Shown here one piece after another: positions 43,207-52,752 of a stretch of DNA of 64,000 nucleotides. Under the pieces are notes generated by a model, which saw nothing but the letters and a program-made list of their open reading frames with translations, made no database searches and was not told the DNA's origin. Source of the DNA: 43-108 sp001915545. GTDB lineage: Bacteria > Bacteroidota > Bacteroidia > Bacteroidales > Bacteroidaceae. Where the stretch lies: assembly GCA_902491215.1 (NCBI GenBank), contig CABUGV010000004.1, forward strand, positions 1 to 64,000, given 5' to 3'. The position numbers and the translations under genes were made by a program. The stretch's first letter is position 1; each line of letters opens with the position of its first letter.

Positions 43207-46044
43207 ATGTCCATTTTTAAATCATTATCATTTATGAGAATCAGAAAAATCTTATTCGCAGCCGCCATCATGCTCTCTGCTGTGGCTTCTGCACAGGGTC
43301 CTGGCATGAATGAGATTCCGTTCGATCCAAACGTAAGAAAGGGAACATTGCCTAACGGACTCACCTACTACATCCGCCATAACGAATGGCCGGAAGACAG
43401 AGCAGATTTCTACATCGCTCAGAAAGTAGGTTCAATTCTGGAAGACCAGAACCAGCTCGGATTGGCACACTTCCTCGAGCACATGTGCTTCAACGGAACA
43501 AAGAATTTTCCAGGCGACAAACTGAAAGTTTATCTGGAAAGCATAGGAGTGAAATTCGGAGAAAACCTCAATGCAAGCACCGGATTCGACGAGACAATAT
43601 ACAACGTAAACAATGTACCTGTCAACACACCTGGAGCTATAGACTCATGTCTGCTCATTCTTCATGACTGGAGCCATGACCTCCTGCTTGAAAACAAGGA
43701 AATAGACAAAGAGCGCGGTGTGATCAACGAAGAGTGGCGTATGCGCCGCAGTGCAATGATGCGTATGTATGAAGCCATCATTCCAGAAGTATATGCAGGA
43801 AGCAAATATGCTCAAGGAATGCCTATCGGTACGATGGACGTTGTCATGAACTTCAAGTATGATGCTCTCCGCGACTACTACCACAAGTGGTATCGTCCGG
43901 ATCTTCAGGGAGTAATCATCGTGGGTGACGTAAACGTTGACTCTGTAGAACAGAAGATAAAGACCCTCTTCGCAGATATCAAGATGCCTGAGAATCCGGC
44001 TGAACGTATCTACTATCCTGTACCTGACAACAAGGAACCTATCGTAACTATTGCCAAGGACAAGGAACAGCAGAACACGATGATATACATGTTCAACAAG
44101 CACGAGATATATCCAGACTCCTTGAAGTCCAATCCTGCATACTATATGCTCGAATATGCCAAGTCTGCAATGGCCAACATGTTCGCAAGCCGTTTTGCAG
44201 AACTGACACAGCAGGAGAACCCTCCATTCCTCGGAGCTTCCGTATACGACGGCACATTCCTCTTCTCAAAGACAAAGGGTGCGCTCAACTGCATCACTGC
44301 ATGCAAGGACAACAACTACACGGATGCTCTTAAGGCTATGTACCGCGAGGTTCTTCGCGCTGCGCGCTACGGATTCACCGTTACAGAAATGGAACGATTC
44401 AAACAGGACTACAAGTCTATGCTCGACAATGCATACGCTCAGAAAGACAAGGTTCAAAACAACAACTACGTTCAGGAATGTGTAAGCAACTTCACTGACA
44501 ACGAACCTATGCCTGGCATCGAATGGGAATACGAGAACATGAAACAGCTTGCAGACATGCTCCCTGTACAGATGATCAACGAGATGGTCAAGTCGCTCGT
44601 TACAGATTCCAACTTGGTTGTAAATGTATTTTGCCCGGACAAGGAAGGCATCGTTTGCCCTACAAAGGACGAAATCCTCTCAATCATCGAAAGCGTGAAG
44701 GCTGAAAAGATCGAGCCTTACAAGGAAGAAGTTTCAAATGAGCCTCTGATAAGCAACCTTCCTGCACCAGGAAAGGTTAAGAAGATTGCCGACGGCGCAT
44801 TCGGAACAAAAGTTCTCACACTTTCCAACGGCATCAAGATACACATCAAGCAGACAGACTACAAGCCTAACACCATCAGCATGGAAGCACGCAGCTGGGG
44901 AGGAACATCGCTCTATCCTGACAACGATTACATCAACAGCGGAAATGCCGACATGATAAGCATAGGCGGATGGGGCAACTTCAGCGCCATAGACCTGCAG
45001 AAGAAACTTGCCGGAATCACAGCATCAAGCAATCCTTTCATCAGAGACGAATTTGAAGGTATCTCAGGAGGATGTACCACTAAGGATTTCGAAACACTCC
45101 TTCAGCTGGTATATCTCAACTTCACAGCTCCACGCAAGGACCAGAGTGCATACAACTCTACCATCTCGCGCGTGAAAGCTTCGCTCCAGAACCAGGATCT
45201 CGATCCTAGAACAGCACTTCAGGATACAATCGCAAAGGTTGTATACAACAACGATGTACGCTCACTCCGCGTAAAAGCAGAAGACGTAGACAAGATGAAC
45301 TACGATCGCATGCTCCAGATCTACAAGGAACGTTTTGCTGATGCAGACGACTTTGAGTTCTTCTTCGTCGGTGATATCAACATAGACAGCGTAAAGCCTC
45401 TCTTCGAAAAATATCTTGCAGTACTCCCGACTATCAAAGGCAGCGAGAAATACAACAAGACTAGCCACGTAATGAGCAAGGGCGTACTCAAGAACGTATT
45501 CGAGAAGGAGCAGGAAACTCCATCAGCTCTCATACAGTTTGTTTACCATGCACCTATGAAGGACAACATGCAGAACAGTGTAAAACTGGATATGCTCAAG
45601 CAGATAATGCAGATGGTATTCACACAGACTGTAAGAGAAGATGAAGGCGGTGCATACTCTGTAGGTGTAACAGCAGGAATAAGAAACTTCCCTGAAGAAA
45701 TCGGTACATTCGGCATCATACTGCCTACAGCACCTGCCAAGCGAGAGGCCATGACAGAAGTTGTATACAACAATGTTGCAGACATGGTCAACAACGGTCC
45801 GAAGGAGGAAGATCTCCAGAAGGTTAAGGAGTATATGCTGAGAAGCTACGCTGAGAATGTCAAGAACAACGACTATTGGATGAACATCCTGATTAGCAGT
45901 GTAAGATACAACATCGACAACTACACAGGCTATGAAGATTTTGTCAAGAGCGTAACATGTGCTGACATTCAGAAGATGGCAAAAACTGTATTCGACAGCG
46001 GCAACCGCATCGAAGTTGGTATGACAAGCCCGGCCGACAAATAA
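43207..46044 (+). CDS. M16 family zinc protease (two-domain, periplasmic)
   Basis: A protein of 945 residues with a signal peptide (hydrophobic LFAAAIMLSAVASAQ). The inverted zinc motif HFLEH (HxxEH) is in GLAHFLEHMCFNGT, with the downstream Glu in the EERGVINEEW-like region. A second, inactive M16 half starts near residue 510 (VLTLSNGIKIHIKQTDY). Such pitrilysin-like enzymes clear peptides in the periplasm. I use the ATG at 43207 with its A-rich leader; an ATG at 43234 is an alternative start for the same signal peptide. Confidence 0.92.
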   Translation: MSIFKSLSFMRIRKILFAAAIMLSAVASAQGPGMNEIPFDPNVRKGTLPNGLTYYIRHNEWPEDRADFYIAQKVGSILEDQNQLGLAHFLEHMCFNGTKNFPGDKLKVYLESIGVKFGENLNASTGFDETIYNVNNVPVNTPGAIDSCLLILHDWSHDLLLENKEIDKERGVINEEWRMRRSAMMRMYEAIIPEVYAGSKYAQGMPIGTMDVVMNFKYDALRDYYHKWYRPDLQGVIIVGDVNVDSVEQKIKTLFADIKMPENPAERIYYPVPDNKEPIVTIAKDKEQQNTMIYMFNKHEIYPDSLKSNPAYYMLEYAKSAMANMFASRFAELTQQENPPFLGASVYDGTFLFSKTKGALNCITACKDNNYTDALKAMYREVLRAARYGFTVTEMERFKQDYKSMLDNAYAQKDKVQNNNYVQECVSNFTDNEPMPGIEWEYENMKQLADMLPVQMINEMVKSLVTDSNLVVNVFCPDKEGIVCPTKDEILSIIESVKAEKIEPYKEEVSNEPLISNLPAPGKVKKIADGAFGTKVLTLSNGIKIHIKQTDYKPNTISMEARSWGGTSLYPDNDYINSGNADMISIGGWGNFSAIDLQKKLAGITASSNPFIRDEFEGISGGCTTKDFETLLQLVYLNFTAPRKDQSAYNSTISRVKASLQNQDLDPRTALQDTIAKVVYNNDVRSLRVKAEDVDKMNYDRMLQIYKERFADADDFEFFFVGDINIDSVKPLFEKYLAVLPTIKGSEKYNKTSHVMSKGVLKNVFEKEQETPSALIQFVYHAPMKDNMQNSVKLDMLKQIMQMVFTQTVREDEGGAYSVGVTAGIRNFPEEIGTFGIILPTAPAKREAMTEVVYNNVADMVNNGPKEEDLQKVKEYMLRSYAENVKNNDYWMNILISSVRYNIDNYTGYEDFVKSVTCADIQKMAKTVFDSGNRIEVGMTSPADK

Positions 46045-46067
46045 ATCCGGTCAGAAACTCATAAAAT

Positions 46068-46117
46068 AAAAATCCGCAGGAATGGACTTTTGGTTTCCAA
46101 TCCTGCGGATTTTTCTA
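46068..46117 (+). terminator. Terminator after the M16 protease gene
   Basis: AAAAATCCGCAGGA (46068-46081) and TCCTGCGGATTTTT (46101-46114) pair perfectly. It lies between convergent genes and can work in both directions. Confidence 0.88.
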
Positions 46118-46174
46118 TAACAATATCTAAGCGCTTTCTGATATAGAACAGCATCAATCCAACTATTGATACAA

Positions 46175-46876
46175 TCATATAATAAGCATTCCGTGTTCGC
46201 GCACACGATTTCTCAGTTCTTTAGCCTTACAATCGGTCACTTTATCCATCAAATTCCAAAAGCGGGGCCCGTGGTTCATCTCAACTGTATGACACAATTC
46301 ATGCTTTATCACATAGTCTATAAGTTCCGAAGGCAAGGCCATAAGATATAAGGAGAGAGCAATATTTCGACCAGCTGAACAACTGCCCCATCTTGTACGG
46401 CTTGAACGTATAGATACGGCATTATAAGTGAACCCATATTTGTTTGCTATGGCATCCAATCTTTGCGGAAGGAATCGTTTCGCATGCCTACGCATAATCT
46501 CGACAACAGCCTTGCGCAACATCTCCTGTACAGCCGTATAATCTGTTCCTTGGGGACATATCAGCACACTTTCATATCCCTTGGTATTAACATAAAAACC
46601 TTTTCTGGTTCCTTCTGCCAACTTCAAGGAAAAGACGTCCGTTTCGATGCAGAAACTCCTGTCAATCACCACTGTACGTTTCTTCATCATCTGCTGTTTG
46701 TCAAATAATCCGTCGCGATATTTCTCTAATATGTCCCTTACATACGAAACATCATACGACAACGGCACAGTTATTCTGACGCCATCTGCAACCGGACGCA
46801 ATATAATTCGTCTGGCTCTCCTGTTGCCACATATTTCTATACGCCCGAGCTGTTCATCCTGCCAAACCTGATTCAT
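46175..46876 (-). CDS. YgjP-like (DUF45) metallopeptidase
   Basis: A protein of 233 residues. The zinc motif HELCH is in YVIKHELCHTVEMNHGPRFW (HExxH...H), the hallmark of the YgjP/WLM peptidases. Preceding it is the RTRWGSCSAGRNIALS signature common to this family. It is cytoplasmic and lacks a signal peptide. The ATG at 46876 is chosen; upstream codons are hydrophobic and unlike the family. Targets are unknown. Confidence 0.88.
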   Translation of the reverse strand: MNQVWQDEQLGRIEICGNRRARRIILRPVADGVRITVPLSYDVSYVRDILEKYRDGLFDKQQMMKKRTVVIDRSFCIETDVFSLKLAEGTRKGFYVNTKGYESVLICPQGTDYTAVQEMLRKAVVEIMRRHAKRFLPQRLDAIANKYGFTYNAVSIRSSRTRWGSCSAGRNIALSLYLMALPSELIDYVIKHELCHTVEMNHGPRFWNLMDKVTDCKAKELRNRVREHGMLII

Positions 46877-47069
46877 GTAAAAATAGTTTGAAATCCGAAT
46901 GCAAACATACAAAGAATATACAACATCTCACACCTTAAAACCAAACTTGAAAAATATATATGAACACTACAGAACACATACCTTCGAACCCACTTTGAAG
47001 CCTCCGACAAAGGCCTTGTTGATATATATCAATAAAAATGTTTTTTTTACACTTATTGTTTGAATAGTC

Positions 47070-47100
47070 ATTGTGGAAACGCACACAGTTCATAACTTTG
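47070..47100 (+). promoter_or_regulatory. Promoter of the candidate small RNA
   Basis: ATTG (47070-47073), 19 bp, TAACTTTG (47093-47100), followed by C. This fits the Bacteroidetes -33/-7 consensus, with no ordinary gene behind it. Confidence 0.65.
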
Positions 47101-47106
47101 CAGTGT

Positions 47107-47400
47107 CAAAAAACAACACAGACATAACAAATATATACATCTGCACACGCAGTTATTGATTAACTAATTGACGAAAATAAAAAGTTCTCATGAAGCTGGC
47201 GACAGTGTTGAAGTATTGATTTATTAGGTGAAAAGATTACAATTAGGATTTGAAATACATAAAATTTGCAGTGATGCAAAACATCTCAATAGGTATAATT
47301 AAGGTAAAAGGATATTTAGGTTAGAAACAAAAAATGAAAGTTAAGAAATAATAGTTAAGCATTGTGGTTCCTGAAGAAAAATCAGGAACTTTTATTTTTT
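47107..47400 (+). ncRNA. Candidate small RNA (about 290 nt)
   Basis: The unit runs from the promoter at 47093-47100 to a terminator at 47367-47400 and carries no ORF longer than 16 codons. Two similar A/G-rich stretches occur inside it: TTAGGTGAAAAGATTAC (47225-47241) and TTAAGGTAAAAGGATAT, near 47299-47315. Two short frames exist, 47190-47219 (9 codons) and 47274-47324 (16 codons), in the same phase. It could be a regulatory RNA, a structural RNA such as a 6S homologue, or an orphan leader from a lost gene. No family was recognised. Confidence 0.5.
47367..47400 (+). terminator. Terminator of the candidate small RNA
   Basis: GTTCCTGA (47367-47374), loop AGAAAAA, TCAGGAAC (47382-47389), then TTTTATTTTTT. 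A canonical rho-independent terminator. Confidence 0.85.
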
Positions 47401-47726
47401 ATATACCTACCACATCTTAAACTCATTAGCGATTCCCAACACTATACTGTCTGTCAGAGAATTCTTCCATCTAGGTTAGAAATTTCACTTTTCCATACGT
47501 TCACAAAAGAGAACATACCTACCATTGCATACATGCATTCTTATTGCTTTCTTAAAAGCAGTATGACATCAGCAGACGTTTATTTTATCTGCCCAGCCTG
47601 CGATTTGTTAAAGAAGGCAAAATTAAAAGCACGATAAACCTACAAATCCGCTCAAGCTTGAACTAAAAATCGTACATTAGCAAGATAAAACACACAATCC
47701 ATGGACAACCACAAAATTCTATACTT

Positions 47727-49994
47727 ATGAAAAAACATATCCCTTTAACCATCGCATCATTCATGCTCTCAGCAAGCATTTTTGCACAAAACACCCAGAT
47801 GGACAATTTCATAGACAATCTGATGTCCAAGATGACTCTAAAGGAAAAGATAGGACAGCTAAATCTGCCCGTTACAGGAAACATTACCACAGGGCAGGCG
47901 AAGAGCAGCAAAGTGGCAGAAAAGATTTCCAAGGGTGAAGTCGGAGGTCTGTTCAATCTCAAAGGTGCAGAACAAATCCGCGAAATGCAGAAGATAGCAG
48001 TAGAAGACAGTCGTTTGGGTATACCGCTCATATTCGGCATGGACGTCATACACGGCTACGAAACCGTTTTCCCAATACCGCTGGCTCTCTCCTGCTCATG
48101 GGACATGGAGGCAATAGAACGTTCCGCATCCATAGCGGCAGAAGAAGCAAGTGCTGACGGCATCTGCTGGACTTTCAGCCCCATGGTCGACATCTGTCGT
48201 GATGCCCGCTGGGGACGAATTGCCGAAGGCAACGGCGAAGACCCTTATCTTGGGTCAGAAATAGCCAAAGCAATGGTTAGAGGATATCAAGGCACCGAAT
48301 ATGACGACAAACACATTATGTCGTGCGTAAAACACTTCGGACTATACGGAGCATCCGAGGCCGGCCGCGACTACAACACAGTAGACATGAGCCGTGTACG
48401 CATGTACAACGAATACTTTCCACCATACAAGGCTGCAGTGGAAGCTGGAGCAGGCAGTGTGATGAGTTCCTTCAACGAGGTAGACGGCATTCCGGCAACC
48501 GGCAACCGCTGGCTCATGACCGACGTTCTCAGGAATCAATGGGGATTCGACGGGTTCGTAGTTACCGATTATACGTCCATACTCGAAATGACCACACACG
48601 GCATCGGCAATCTTGCCACATCTTCGGCAATGGCCCTAAAAGCCGGCATCGACATGGATATGGTGTCAGATGGATTTATAGGAACACTCGAAAAATCGCT
48701 CTCGGAGGGAAAAGTAAATATCGAAGAAATCAATACAGCATGCCGACGCATACTAGAAGCCAAATACAAGCTCGGACTCTTCGACGACCCTTACAGATAT
48801 TGCGACCTGAAGAATCCTGACTCGCACATTTACACAGAAGAGAACCGCAAAGCGGCAAAGGAAATAGCAGCCGAAACCTTTGTACTTCTCAAGAACGACA
48901 ACAACCTTCTTCCCCTCCAGCGCAAGGGCAAGATTGCACTCATAGGCCCGCTTGCCGACACACGCACCAACATGACTGGCACATGGAGCGTGGCAGCCAC
49001 ACCGGAACGCTACAGTACACTTCTTGAAGCCATGCGCAGAAACGTCGGCAACAAAGCAGAAATACTTTATGCTCCAGGATGCAACCTCATGTACAGCGAG
49101 AAGTATCAGAAAGACGCGACATGGGGAGGCAAGGAGATTCCACGCGTGAATGATTCCCTGGCCATGGCCGAAGCGCTCGACATAGCTTCCAAAGCCGATG
49201 TCATTGTTGCAGCCATGGGCGAAGCGGCTGAAATGTCGGGCGAGTCGAGCAGCCGCGCATATCTAGAACTCCCCGATGCACAGAGAGACCTTCTGGAAGC
49301 ACTGGCAAAAACGGGAAAACCTATTGTACTGCTCAATTTCTCAGGACGTCCGACAATACTCAAATGGGAAAAAGCCAACATAGAAGCCATACTCAACGTG
49401 TGGTTTGGAGGAAGCGAAGCGGCCGACGCCATCAGCGAAGTCGTGTTCGGCGACATGAGTCCTAGCGGAAAACTCACAACGACCTTCCCGCAGGCCGAAG
49501 GTCAACTGCCTATGTATTACAACCATAAGAACACCGGACGTCCGGCAACTCCAGGAAGAGGCTACCAGAAATACCGCAGCAACTACTTCGAAGTGACAAA
49601 CGACCCGGTATACCCATTCGGATACGGCCTCAACTACACCACATTCTCATACAGCGGATTCAAGTTGAGTGCCAACAAGATGGACATAAACAACGGACGA
49701 GTTACCGCAACCATAACAGTGAAAAACACAGGTGAACGCGATGGCGATGAAATAGTTCAGCTCTACATACGCGACATGGCCGGAAGCATAACACGTCCGG
49801 TAAAGGAACTGAAAGGCTTCAAGCGCATACATCTGAAGAAAGGCGAAAGCAGAGAAGTAAGCTTCGAAATCACCCCCGACATGCTGAAATTCTACAACTA
49901 CAATCTCGATTATGTCTGCGAACCTGGTGAATTCCAGATAATGGCAGGAAGCAGCAACGAAGATACCTCGAAAGCTATGCTCACTGTAGAATGA
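47727..49994 (+). CDS. bglX: Glycoside hydrolase family 3 beta-glucosidase
   Basis: A protein of 755 residues with a signal peptide ending at SIFAQN (about 20). The GH3 N-terminal TIM barrel contains the KHFGLYGASEAGRDYN region and the nucleophile Asp281 in GFVVTDYTS (usually SDW). The C-terminal alpha/beta domain and a fibronectin-III-like domain follow (about 640-750; VKNTGERDGDEIVQLYI). It matches periplasmic BglX-type beta-glucosidases; xylosidase activity is possible. It leads an operon with a nitroreductase-like and a DUF2264 gene (62 and 17 bp gaps). Confidence 0.93.
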   Translation: MKKHIPLTIASFMLSASIFAQNTQMDNFIDNLMSKMTLKEKIGQLNLPVTGNITTGQAKSSKVAEKISKGEVGGLFNLKGAEQIREMQKIAVEDSRLGIPLIFGMDVIHGYETVFPIPLALSCSWDMEAIERSASIAAEEASADGICWTFSPMVDICRDARWGRIAEGNGEDPYLGSEIAKAMVRGYQGTEYDDKHIMSCVKHFGLYGASEAGRDYNTVDMSRVRMYNEYFPPYKAAVEAGAGSVMSSFNEVDGIPATGNRWLMTDVLRNQWGFDGFVVTDYTSILEMTTHGIGNLATSSAMALKAGIDMDMVSDGFIGTLEKSLSEGKVNIEEINTACRRILEAKYKLGLFDDPYRYCDLKNPDSHIYTEENRKAAKEIAAETFVLLKNDNNLLPLQRKGKIALIGPLADTRTNMTGTWSVAATPERYSTLLEAMRRNVGNKAEILYAPGCNLMYSEKYQKDATWGGKEIPRVNDSLAMAEALDIASKADVIVAAMGEAAEMSGESSSRAYLELPDAQRDLLEALAKTGKPIVLLNFSGRPTILKWEKANIEAILNVWFGGSEAADAISEVVFGDMSPSGKLTTTFPQAEGQLPMYYNHKNTGRPATPGRGYQKYRSNYFEVTNDPVYPFGYGLNYTTFSYSGFKLSANKMDINNGRVTATITVKNTGERDGDEIVQLYIRDMAGSITRPVKELKGFKRIHLKKGESREVSFEITPDMLKFYNYNLDYVCEPGEFQIMAGSSNEDTSKAMLTVE

Positions 49995-50055
49995 ACGCTA
50001 TGACGGAACACCAACATGCATTATCAACAACCAACAATTCTAACATACAATCATT

Positions 50056-50685
50056 ATGAAGAAACTTATCTTATCGGCATTCATGCTAGGCATTTCCGTT
50101 CTTGCCGGTGCACAGAATGCAGGCGACATCAAGTTGCCTGAACCAAACACGGACAGAGGTACAAACGTGATGAAGGCGCTGAAGGACAGAAAGTCCGACA
50201 GAACTTGCAACGGAAAGGAGCTCAGCCTCAACGATCTTTCCGACCTGGTGTGGGCCGCAAACGGTGTAAACCGACCTGCCGACGGCAAACGTACAGCCCC
50301 TTCAGCACTCAACAAACAGGATATCGATGTATACGTCATCACGGCAAAGGGTGCATACAAATACATCGCAGCGAAGCACACACTGCAGCTTGTGGCTGAA
50401 GGTGACCACCGCAATGCTGTTGCAGGCGGACAAGACTTTGTAAACAAGTTCCCAGTATCGCTTGTCATGGTATCTGATCTATCCAAATTCGGCGGCAGCA
50501 GCGACAGAGCCAAACTCACCGGAGCCATCGATGCAGGCATCGTTTCGCAGAACGTCTGCATATTCTGCTCGTCAGTAGGATTGAAGACCGTTCCTCGCAT
50601 GAGCATGAACAACGAAGAACTTACGAAGATTCTCAAGCTCAATGAGAATCAGCTTCCATTGATGAACAATCCTGTAGGATACTGA
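50056..50685 (+). CDS. Secreted SagB/ThcOx-type nitroreductase-like protein
   Basis: A protein of 209 residues with a Sec signal peptide (LSAFMLGISVLAGAQ, about 1-20) on a nitroreductase fold: VMKALKDRKSDRTC and LSDLVWAANGVNR (FMN-binding N-terminal part), KRTAPSALNKQDIDVYV and a C-terminal VPRMSMNNEE with GLKTV. Family members bind FMN and reduce nitro groups or oxidise thiazolines. Export is unusual, because FMN would have to be loaded outside or the protein might be flavinylated. It sits between GH3 and DUF2264 genes, but a catabolic link is only inference. Confidence 0.8.
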   Translation: MKKLILSAFMLGISVLAGAQNAGDIKLPEPNTDRGTNVMKALKDRKSDRTCNGKELSLNDLSDLVWAANGVNRPADGKRTAPSALNKQDIDVYVITAKGAYKYIAAKHTLQLVAEGDHRNAVAGGQDFVNKFPVSLVMVSDLSKFGGSSDRAKLTGAIDAGIVSQNVCIFCSSVGLKTVPRMSMNNEELTKILKLNENQLPLMNNPVGY

Positions 50686-50701
50686 TTAAAAACAAAAAGA
50701 T

Positions 50702-51985
50702 ATGAAAAGAAACATCATCTGCCTGATACTTGCCATCGCATTCATACCGATGAGCATATCGGCAAAGAAGAAAGAAATGACCGACCGCGAAGTTTGGGTC
50801 GACATCATGTACAAGATGGCCGAGCCGGTTCTCAAGAACATGGCCGAAGGTACACTGCAGAAGAACATGGAACTGGAGCTCAGTCCTACATGGGACGGAC
50901 GCAACCAGAAAGTGGCATACATGGAATGCTTCGGACGCCTCATGGCCGGCCTGGCTCCATGGCTCAACCTTCCTGACGACGACACCAGCGAGGGACAGAA
51001 GCGCAAACAGCTCCGTCAGTGGGCACTCAAGGCATACGCCAACGCTGTAGATCCAGAAAGCCCGGACTATCTGGGATGGAAATCAGGAGGCCAGACACTC
51101 GTCGATGCGGCATACGTGGTGGAAAGCCTTTACCGCGGATACGACTCACTTTGGGTTCCGCTCGACTCACTCACAAAATCACGCTACATCAAGGAGCTTC
51201 AGGGCCTGCACCGCTACGACCCGCCTTACACAAACTGGCATCTTTTCGTAGCAATGGAAGAGTGCTTCCTCATGTATGTCGGGGCTGAGTACGACCAGTA
51301 CCGCATACACATGGCCATGAACAAGGTGGAAGAATGGTACATAGGCGACGGATGGTATTCCGACGGCCCGTCTTTTGCTTTCGACTACTACAATTCGTAT
51401 GTCATCCAGCCGATGTACGTGGAATGCCTCGAAATGATTACAGCCAAGAAAGGCAACGACACATGGCTCTGCCGAAAGAAAGGTCCTAGAAACGGAGCAA
51501 AGAAACGTCTGGAAGATGCTCTGGAACGCATGCAGAAATACAGTGTCATACTCGAGCGCTTCATTTCGCCAGAAGGCACATATCCGGTATTCGGACGCTC
51601 CATCCCTTACCGCATGGCAGTTTTCCAGCCTCTGGCACAACTGGCATGGCGCAAGCAGCTGCCTGAACAGCTCCACAACGGTCAGGTGCGCGCCGCCCTC
51701 ACTGCTGTAGCAAAGAACATGTTCTACAAGGCCGACAACTTCAACAAAGGCGGGTTCCTCACAATAGGCTTCATGGGCAAACATCCCAACGTGGCCGACG
51801 TATACACCAACAACGGAAGTCTCTACATGACCACACTGGCATTCCTGCCTCTGGGATTGCCTGCCGACGACCCGTTCTGGACAGACCCTGCCGAAAAGTG
51901 GACAAGCAAGAAGGCATGGGAAGGCGACGATTTCCCTAAAGACCACAAGTGGGACATCAACCGCGAAATCCTCTACTGGGAATAA
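50702..51985 (+). CDS. DUF2264 family protein (secreted)
   Basis: A protein of 427 residues with a signal peptide (IICLILAIAFIPMSISA). DUF2264 is a helical-toroid, glycosidase-like domain; from memory members are assigned to a glycoside-hydrolase family acting on acidic or uronic-acid sugars, but I cannot confirm the activity. Visible stretches include WDGRNQKVAYMECFGRLMAG and YIGDGWYSDGPSFAFDYYNSY with several acidic residues. It ends the GH3 operon and is followed by a hairpin terminator. Confidence 0.82.
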   Translation: MKRNIICLILAIAFIPMSISAKKKEMTDREVWVDIMYKMAEPVLKNMAEGTLQKNMELELSPTWDGRNQKVAYMECFGRLMAGLAPWLNLPDDDTSEGQKRKQLRQWALKAYANAVDPESPDYLGWKSGGQTLVDAAYVVESLYRGYDSLWVPLDSLTKSRYIKELQGLHRYDPPYTNWHLFVAMEECFLMYVGAEYDQYRIHMAMNKVEEWYIGDGWYSDGPSFAFDYYNSYVIQPMYVECLEMITAKKGNDTWLCRKKGPRNGAKKRLEDALERMQKYSVILERFISPEGTYPVFGRSIPYRMAVFQPLAQLAWRKQLPEQLHNGQVRAALTAVAKNMFYKADNFNKGGFLTIGFMGKHPNVADVYTNNGSLYMTTLAFLPLGLPADDPFWTDPAEKWTSKKAWEGDDFPKDHKWDINREILYWE

Positions 51986-52034
51986 CGAAGCATGCATAAG
52001 GCACCGACATACGGCCACGTGCTCAGCATACTAC

Positions 52035-52085
52035 GAACAGCCGTCATACAGGAACACCACCAGCCTGACGGCTGTTCTGCTTTTG
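52035..52085 (+). terminator. Terminator of the GH3/DUF2264 operon
   Basis: GAACAGCCGTCA (52035-52046) and TGACGGCTGTTC (52066-52077) pair perfectly, followed by TGCTTTTG. Confidence 0.75.
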
Positions 52086-52115
52086 TACCGTACCAGATAG
52101 ATAAAAAAAATAAAC

Positions 52116-52203
52116 ACAGAGGCTCATAAGCGCAGACACGAGCGCCTGCAAAATAAATTCCGAGGGCTCGCAAAACACATCGTGAGCCCTCGGAATTCAT
52201 CAC
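52116..52203. repeat. 22-nt tandem repeat array C (four units)
   Basis: Four 22-nt units start at 52116, 52138, 52160 and 52182. The best, CCGAGGGCTCGCAAAACA, matches the unit of array B almost exactly. The fourth is its near reverse complement, so it alternates orientation at the end (GAGCCCTCGG). It lies between the DUF2264 gene and the riboswitch. Confidence 0.7.
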
Positions 52204-52326
52204 AGAGTTAATCAAAATGTCAGAAATAAGATTCCAATACTCATTCCAGAGTATTTAAAATGTAGTCAAAAAGACATAAAATATACATTTTTTCAAATTC
52301 TGTGCAGCCGTTTCGACATAAATTCC

Positions 52327-52334
52327 TAACTTTG
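52327..52334 (+). promoter_or_regulatory. -7 box of the riboswitch-carboxylase operon
   Basis: TAACTTTG, 9 bp before the first riboswitch residues. No clear -33 TTTG lies at the standard distance. Confidence 0.55.
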
Positions 52335-52342
52335 TAGCCGAA

Positions 52343-52640
52343 TTGGTTCTGACACTGCAATTCTGCAGTTCAGATTAAAAGGGAATCGGGTGAGAATCCC
52401 GGACAGTCCCGCTGCTGTATAAATCCAAGAATAATCTTGAAAAAAGATCCCCCGCCACTGATATCGAATGACTTTCGCATAATGCGAGCCAAGATAGCAG
52501 CCAAGGAGTCAAAGTAGAAAACATGGAACAGACAAACCACTGCTTTACTGCCAAAAGCACTTAGCCTCAAGCGAAATTCTCAGAATATCGGGAAGGCTTC
52601 AAGATTAGGAACAAGTCAGAAGACCTGCCATTCGCTGCAT
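52343..52640 (+). promoter_or_regulatory. Cobalamin (B12) riboswitch
   Basis: Characteristic elements are readable in order: an A/G-rich GGGAATCGGGTGAGAATCCC (P4-P5 region), CCGCTGCTGTA, GCCAAGATAGCAGCC and the B12 box AAGTCAGAAGACCTGCC (52613-52629). Adenosylcobalamin binding normally folds such RNAs to block expression. It leads the carboxylase operon, not a B12 transport or synthesis gene. A GGACGT/ACGTCC hairpin (52641-52673) follows, without a T-run, so control may be at translation. Confidence 0.9.
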
Positions 52641-52752
52641 GGACGTATCCACTCGTGGGATAGGGAAACGTCCGAAAGACCATATCAGATTATAATATGT
52701 TAATGCTGAAACACTGCAAAGGGTTATAAAGCAAGAACGTGCGGCACGAAAG

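Larger units (their letters stand above)
46877..47726. other. Intergenic region with a candidate small-RNA gene
   Basis: 850 bp without a protein gene of ordinary size. It holds a promoter (47070-47100), a candidate transcript and its terminator (47107-47400). The 47400-47726 part and 46877-47060 are AT-rich; open frames there run through the terminator and look random. Confidence 0.6.

Noticed and set aside
47362..47637. 91-codon frame after the small-RNA terminator
   Set aside because: It begins inside the terminator stem and its protein has no plausible domain.
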